Part shown: in pieces, positions 5,584 through 9,123 of the stretch
Layout: the number at the start of each line of letters is the position of its first letter
Position numbering within the stretch: the first letter of the stretch is position 1
Assembly: GCA_964399235.1 (NCBI GenBank)
Contig: CAYNQC010000054.1
Span: forward strand, 1-9,123
DNA: 9,123 nt
Source of the DNA: DASPPK01 sp964399235
GTDB taxonomy: Archaea > Thermoproteota > Bathyarchaeia > Bathyarchaeales > Bathycorpusculaceae
Reading direction: 5' to 3'
Translations under genes and position numbers: made by a program
The notes under the pieces: generated by a model
What the model was told of the DNA's origin: nothing
Seen by the model: only the letters and a program-made list of their open reading frames with translations
Database searches by the model: none

Positions 5584-6408
5584 CTAGAGGAATTTGTCGT
5601 AAATGGTCAGTTGTGGATTGTTCTGTTTCGAAACATAAAGCTTGCCGTTTCCACATTCTGCAAGGTCTCCGAGAAAAACGTAGAATGGTCCCTGAACTGT
5701 TTCGTTTTCCTCGATTTTGACTTTGGGTTTAATGCTGTCCACTGTGAAGGATGGGAGAATTGATTCAAGTTTGCCTTCTATGACGATTTTGCCCGCGATC
5801 ATACATGCCCCGGCTCGTGCGTCGCAGTCGCCTTGAACTTGGATCGTGCCATCGTGCATGCGAAGACCGACAAATTGCCCTGTGTTTCCATGGATTTTTA
5901 TTGTTCCTTTTTTCATGTAGGCTCCGGCTTCGTTTCCAACGTTTCCATTGACGGTTATTTTTCCGCCATGCATGCCCTTTGTGCTTCCGCGGTATGGAGC
6001 TGCCAAATAGTCACCTGCGTTTCCATGGATTTCGATTGCTCCGTTTTTCATCATGGAACCAGCCCACGAACCGACGTCACCGTTGACTGTGATTTTGCCT
6101 CCGGCCATTTCTTCGCCCAGATGCATTCCAACGTTGCCGTTGATTGTGATTCCTCCGTTTTTCATTTGGGCTCCGATTCGTTTGACTTTGCTGACGTCGC
6201 CACTGATGCTTATCATGGTGCTTTCAGAAGCAGTGGTGTCCTTTGAGTTGTCAATTTTGAACAGTTCGTCTAGTCTTTTTTGTTTGTTGCCTTCCCAGAT
6301 TTTCAGCATCCCTATTTCGCTGAGGCGCATTGCTTGAAAAACGTCGGGTGTTATGCATTCCGCGGTTATCGGGAGCTTGAACTCTTTTGTGGGCTGTAGT
6401 CGTATCAT
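5584..6408 (-). CDS. fwdC: Formylmethanofuran dehydrogenase subunit C
   Basis: The 274-residue protein fits FwdC/FmdC length. Residues 70-213 form about seven repeats of roughly 19-26 residues, each with a G[ND]xG...G..M..G.I.[IV].G pattern, as in the GXGXG beta-helix shared with the C-terminal domain of glutamate synthase. One repeat, GNAGDYLAAPYRGSTKGMHGG at about 129-149, is longer than the rest. FwdC packs against FwdA and FwdB in the tungsten or molybdenum complex that reduces CO2 onto methanofuran and lines the route between the two active sites; it has no redox centre of its own. ATG at 6408 directly follows the fwdA stop with no gap. A good ribosome site, GGAGG at 6420-6424, lies inside the end of fwdA with 11 bases of spacing. 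Confidence 0.96.
   Translation of the reverse strand: MIRLQPTKEFKLPITAECITPDVFQAMRLSEIGMLKIWEGNKQKRLDELFKIDNSKDTTASESTMISISGDVSKVKRIGAQMKNGGITINGNVGMHLGEEMAGGKITVNGDVGSWAGSMMKNGAIEIHGNAGDYLAAPYRGSTKGMHGGKITVNGNVGNEAGAYMKKGTIKIHGNTGQFVGLRMHDGTIQVQGDCDARAGACMIAGKIVIEGKLESILPSFTVDSIKPKVKIEENETVQGPFYVFLGDLAECGNGKLYVSKQNNPQLTIYDKFL
5770..6201 (-). repeat. fwdC: Degenerate tandem repeat tract encoding the FwdC beta-helix
   Basis: This stretch encodes about seven copies of a Gly-rich unit, with GNVG, GDVG, GNAG, GNVG and GNTG at regular spacing. At DNA level the copies, mostly about 57-78 bases, share only patches such as ccgttgac and tccgtttttcat. It is a protein fold repeat and not a recent tandem expansion. 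Confidence 0.75.
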
Positions 6409-8088
6409 CTAGACTTTTGCCTCCACGGGGAGGGGGTTTGACTTCTTCAGATACTCTTCTGTGACAGGATAATTTTCATATTCCACCGTCCAGTATTCTT
6501 TGAACCTCTTTTTTATGTCGTCTGTTATTCTGGCAGGTTCATTGACTTTCACGTCAAGCCACATTGTGGCGCCGTCAACATGTTTGAGGATCTCTCCGTT
6601 CTTGGACACGATTTCTCCGTCTTTGATCGTGTATGCGGCTTTGCGGAAGGCTTTTCGAACGGTCTTGTATTTGCGGGAGGGATCTGTTTTTTCTGGGTTT
6701 ATGTTGAAAATAGCTATGTCGGCGTCTGCGCCGAGGCCTAGATGCCCCTTGTTTTTGAGGCCTAGGGCTTTGGCTTGTCCGGCTCTTGTCATCACTGCTA
6801 TCTCGTAGAAGCTCAGTTCGCGGTCTATTGAGGGAAGGAGGCTTTGGCTCTTTGCGCGCGGGTTGATCCTTCTCATTGTTGCTTCTCTGGCTTTCTTGCT
6901 CAAGAGCCACCCGATTATTTTCGGGTAGAAAGTAAATGGACCAGCGTTGGGGTGATCGGTGGTCATGAATATTTTCCACGGGTCCTTTATCAGGAGGGCA
7001 AGTTCCAGGCCGATTGACCATTGGACGGCGTGAACGTAGCTCTTGCGGCGGTAACGGAAAGGCACTATGCCGGCGCTTGTTTCGGTTTCGACGTCATGAT
7101 TTATCCATTTGTTTCCAGTCAGTCCGTAGAGGTCGTATTGGAAGGGACCGTCGGCGGTCATTGTGGTTGTGTCTGTGAATATAATTTGTCCCATGTCCAT
7201 TGTGACATGAGAATGAGTATTCACGTAACTGGCGATTTCTTCTGACCCTGGCTGCAGTGTTCCCCAGTCGTCGCCTTTGAAGGCGCTGAACTGACAGTGC
7301 GTTATGTGAATTACGGGTTTGTTATCGACGGCTAGGTTTTCGACACACTTCATTGTTTCTAGCGTTGTTTGATAGTTTCCTGGTTTGCCGAGGTTGTTTG
7401 TGTGAAGATGGATTGTGTGCGGCAAATTCAGCAACTTGTTTGTCTTACATAAGCCGCGGATGATTTCGCGTGGAGTCGTGCAGAAGTGTGGAACCTGATC
7501 GTCGAGGTTTTTGACGTTGTGGCCGAACCCCCATGCTTCCAGCCCGCCGGGGTTTACGATTTTTATCGCGTATCCTTTTGTTGATTTCATGAGCCATGCT
7601 ACGTGTCTTGCGCATTCTTTGATGTTGTTTTGTGCTATGTATTCGAGGACGAACCACCAGTCGCCGAGAAGCGGGTATGTTGCTTTGTCGAGCATCGGGG
7701 TGTCGTTCAACTCTTCATGCGTGTGCCTTGCTTCGAGGGGAGGCATTGAAGGGTTCATTATGGTGGTGTAGCCCATTCTAGAGTAGCGGTAGCCCGTGGT
7801 GAACGTGGAAGGTATGGAGCGACCCACGCCCGAGCGGGTTATAGACGTTTTTCGCTCGATGTCTTTGTAGTGATCCTCCGGTCGTAGGAGTCTTCCACTG
7901 TTGACTTCTGCGCCTGCAATGTGCGTATGAATGTCGACGCCGCCAGGCATGACTATCATTCTTGAAGCGTCAATCGTCGTTGCCTTGTGTTCGTCAACGC
8001 TCTCGACTATTTTCCCGTTCTTGACGGCAACGTCCATTTTCTGGCCGTCTATACCGTGGAGAGGGTCGTAAACGAAACCGTTTTTCAC
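6409..8088 (-). CDS. fwdA: Formylmethanofuran dehydrogenase subunit A (amidohydrolase-fold formate-condensing subunit)
   Basis: FwdA joins formate made at the FwdB Mo/W site to methanofuran, using a dinuclear zinc site in an amidohydrolase fold. The 559-residue protein is close to family length. The metal-site motifs are present: GVDIHTHIAGAEV at 50-62 (H54, H56), YAIKIVNPGG at 173-182 (K176, the expected carboxylated Lys), HLHTNN at 227-232, HITHCQFSAFKGDDWGT at 261-277 and TTDHPNAGPFTFYP at 376-389 (D378). GADADIAIFNI at 453-463 is the usual amidohydrolase C-terminal signature. The start is GTG at 8088, with GGAG at 8095-8098 six bases upstream. Only four sense codons (ACG GAG CTA CTC) separate it from the fwdB stop, so the protein is a few residues shorter at the N-terminus than typical. 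It is followed without gap by fwdC. Confidence 0.97.
   Translation of the reverse strand: MKNGFVYDPLHGIDGQKMDVAVKNGKIVESVDEHKATTIDASRMIVMPGGVDIHTHIAGAEVNSGRLLRPEDHYKDIERKTSITRSGVGRSIPSTFTTGYRYSRMGYTTIMNPSMPPLEARHTHEELNDTPMLDKATYPLLGDWWFVLEYIAQNNIKECARHVAWLMKSTKGYAIKIVNPGGLEAWGFGHNVKNLDDQVPHFCTTPREIIRGLCKTNKLLNLPHTIHLHTNNLGKPGNYQTTLETMKCVENLAVDNKPVIHITHCQFSAFKGDDWGTLQPGSEEIASYVNTHSHVTMDMGQIIFTDTTTMTADGPFQYDLYGLTGNKWINHDVETETSAGIVPFRYRRKSYVHAVQWSIGLELALLIKDPWKIFMTTDHPNAGPFTFYPKIIGWLLSKKAREATMRRINPRAKSQSLLPSIDRELSFYEIAVMTRAGQAKALGLKNKGHLGLGADADIAIFNINPEKTDPSRKYKTVRKAFRKAAYTIKDGEIVSKNGEILKHVDGATMWLDVKVNEPARITDDIKKRFKEYWTVEYENYPVTEEYLKKSNPLPVEAKV
6420..6424 (-). promoter_or_regulatory. Ribosome binding site of fwdC, inside the 3' end of fwdA
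   Basis: The minus strand reads GTGGAGG around 6420-6426, the best match to the archaeal anti-Shine-Dalgarno in the window. It is 11 bases before the fwdC ATG and also codes the final fwdA codons (Pro-Val-Glu-Ala), so it supports independent initiation on fwdC. Confidence 0.6.
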
Positions 8089-8094
8089 GAGTAG

Positions 8095-8098
8095 CTCC
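8095..8098 (-). promoter_or_regulatory. Ribosome binding site deciding the fwdA GTG start
   Basis: GGAG lies six bases before GTG 8088, in the 12-base gap after the fwdB stop. No other start codon is possible between that stop and the conserved KNGFVYDP segment. Confidence 0.5.
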
Positions 8099-8100
8099 GT

Positions 8101-9123
8101 CTACTGCTCCTCCTTTGGCATTTCATTCTGCATTCTTCTGACTTCTAGGAGTATTCTTTTCAGGATTTCCTCGTCTGAAAGTATACCTTCTGGGGGATCC
8201 ACGATTTTCTCGAGTGAAAGAGGCACGTGATCCATGCGGTAGGCTGTTCCATGCGTTTCTATGCCTACGAAGGCTGAAGGAAAAATTACGTCAGCCATTT
8301 GGCTCGTTGCGTTCATATGGGGGTCTATGACGATCAACGGGTTTCCAGCCATGTGTGCTGCTGCGGCTTTTGGAAAGTTGGATATCGGGTCTGAAGCAAC
8401 GACAAGCGTCGCATCTGTTTCCTTTCGCATGAGAACGTCTACGGCTGATGTTTCACCTGGGTTGTATTTTGGATATCCCAATGAGAAGTCAACGGCGAAT
8501 GGGTAGCCTGTCTGCCATGTGAAAACTGTGTCGGCACCCGTTACGTTGTAATGGCCACGCATCGGCATGATTACGAATTTTGTCCGCATGTTCAGGTCGC
8601 GCGTCAGAGAGATGGCGACATCCACGTTTCGATTCTTTCCCTTGCTCATCGTAAGGCCTAGCCCGAAAAAGATCACGCCGAAGTTGCATCCTATCATCGC
8701 CTCAGCGACTTCTTCCAGGTGTTCCACAGGCACTCCGGCGACTTGGTCGACTTCGAGCTCTTGGTCGCGAATTAGAGTCCTGAAGGCTTCCAGCAGCTCG
8801 TAGTCCCTGTTGGGTTCGACTTGAATGAAGTAATCGGCAACGTCGGCGGTCCTGGTTTTTCTGACGTCTATGACTATGAGTTTTCGGCCGCTTCCTAGAA
8901 TTGCTGGGCAAGGTCCCTTTTCAGTCGGCGGTTGCCGGGTTTTCTGGGCTTGTCGTATTCTTCTCAGTGTGCTGTCGACTTTTTTCTTGGCGGTGGCTGC
9001 TTTGGTTTTGGTTACGTAGTCTTTCCATTCGCTTTTCTCGAATTTTCCCTCGGAGAAAGTTGTGTATCTTTCTATGTGGCGTGGGTGGGAACTCCATGGG
9101 TTGCTTCCCCAGTAGATGACTAG
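8101..9123 (-). CDS. fwdB: Formylmethanofuran dehydrogenase subunit B (Mo/W bis-MGD catalytic subunit), 5' end cut by window edge
   Basis: The frame is open from the right edge to TAG at 8101, giving 340 residues; an internal GTG at 8733 only looks like a start. FwdB reduces CO2 to formate at a Mo or W bis-pterin site and is related to FdhF-type formate dehydrogenases. The visible part starts IYWGSNPWSSHPRHIERYTTF, a family hallmark, followed after a long insert by KLIVIDVRKTRTADVADYF, then VIFFGLGLTMSKG, MRGHYNVTGADTVFTWQTGYPFAVD (key parts RGHYNVTGA and TGYP), and ADVIFPSAFVGIETHGTAYRMDHV near the end (key part IETHGTAYR). The missing N-terminus should hold the iron-sulfur Cys motif and the metal-binding Cys or Sec, so the metal type cannot be judged. 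The insert, rich in Lys/Arg and about 50 residues (8887-9039), is longer than the linker I expect. It is first of the visible fwdBAC-mch operon. Confidence 0.95.
   Translation of the reverse strand, partial: LVIYWGSNPWSSHPRHIERYTTFSEGKFEKSEWKDYVTKTKAATAKKKVDSTLRRIRQAQKTRQPPTEKGPCPAILGSGRKLIVIDVRKTRTADVADYFIQVEPNRDYELLEAFRTLIRDQELEVDQVAGVPVEHLEEVAEAMIGCNFGVIFFGLGLTMSKGKNRNVDVAISLTRDLNMRTKFVIMPMRGHYNVTGADTVFTWQTGYPFAVDFSLGYPKYNPGETSAVDVLMRKETDATLVVASDPISNFPKAAAAHMAGNPLIVIDPHMNATSQMADVIFPSAFVGIETHGTAYRMDHVPLSLEKIVDPPEGILSDEEILKRILLEVRRMQNEMPKEEQ

Noticed and set aside
5770..6201. Repeated Gly-rich units in fwdC as a possible recent tandem repeat or CRISPR-like array
   Set aside because: The repeats are protein-level beta-helix units of unequal length with diverged DNA, normal for FwdC.
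8089..8103. fwdB and fwdA share one frame with a single TAG between them, suggesting read-through to a fused FwdB-FwdA or pyrrolysine use
   Set aside because: TAG also ends fwdA, fwdC and the phosphatase gene at natural family lengths. A ribosome site and GTG start sit just after the TAG, so it is an ordinary stop.
8101..8733. A short FwdB (210 residues) starting at GTG 8733
   Set aside because: The frame upstream of 8733 is open to the right edge and encodes conserved FwdB sequence (IYWGSNP, HPRH, DVRKTRTADVADYF). The GTG is an internal Val codon.

Overview
The window is archaeal DNA. The strongest evidence is a leftward gene block for the methanofuran and tetrahydromethanopterin (H4MPT) branch of C1 metabolism: fwdB (cut by the right edge), fwdA, fwdC and mch. 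A RimK-type alpha-L-glutamate ligase that fits MptN (an H4MPT side-chain enzyme) and fdhD (cut by the left edge) lie further along the same strand. AT-rich TATA-like boxes, GGAG-type ribosome sites and frequent TTG/GTG starts agree with an archaeon. No methyl-coenzyme M reductase gene is visible, so the window cannot separate a methanogen from a non-methanogen that uses these enzymes in the archaeal Wood-Ljungdahl methyl branch, such as Bathyarchaeia or Archaeoglobi. A Bathyarchaeia-like source is only a guess.

Layout from right to left. Region 9123-4599 (minus strand) is a compact operon, fwdB-fwdA-fwdC-mch, with gaps of 12, 0 and 13 bases. FwdABC belong to formylmethanofuran dehydrogenase (CO2 plus methanofuran to formyl-methanofuran). 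Mch interconverts formyl- and methenyl-H4MPT two steps later. The operon ends at 4599, tail to tail with the only plus-strand gene, an ECF-type S-component membrane protein (3958-4590). The two stop codons sit in the arms of a 7-bp inverted repeat.

Region 3957-1 is a second leftward group. It holds a 431-residue coiled-coil protein of unknown function, a PPP-family Ser/Thr phosphatase whose start overlaps the previous stop (ATGA), then a 77-base gap with a perfect AT-rich inverted repeat and a possible promoter, then the MptN-like ligase and fdhD 5 bases after it. The group starts from a 59-base divergent control region (3899-3957) that carries a perfect 12-bp palindrome between two TATA-like boxes.

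The C1 genes are ordinary in identity but have some odd details. FwdB carries a basic stretch of about 50 residues where I expect a short linker, and FdhD keeps only the first Cys of the usual CxxC. The least explained part is the coupled phosphatase and coiled-coil pair, which may be an undescribed signalling or structural module. There is no stretch over 300 bases without a gene. I saw no tRNA, rRNA, CRISPR array, insertion sequence or integrase.
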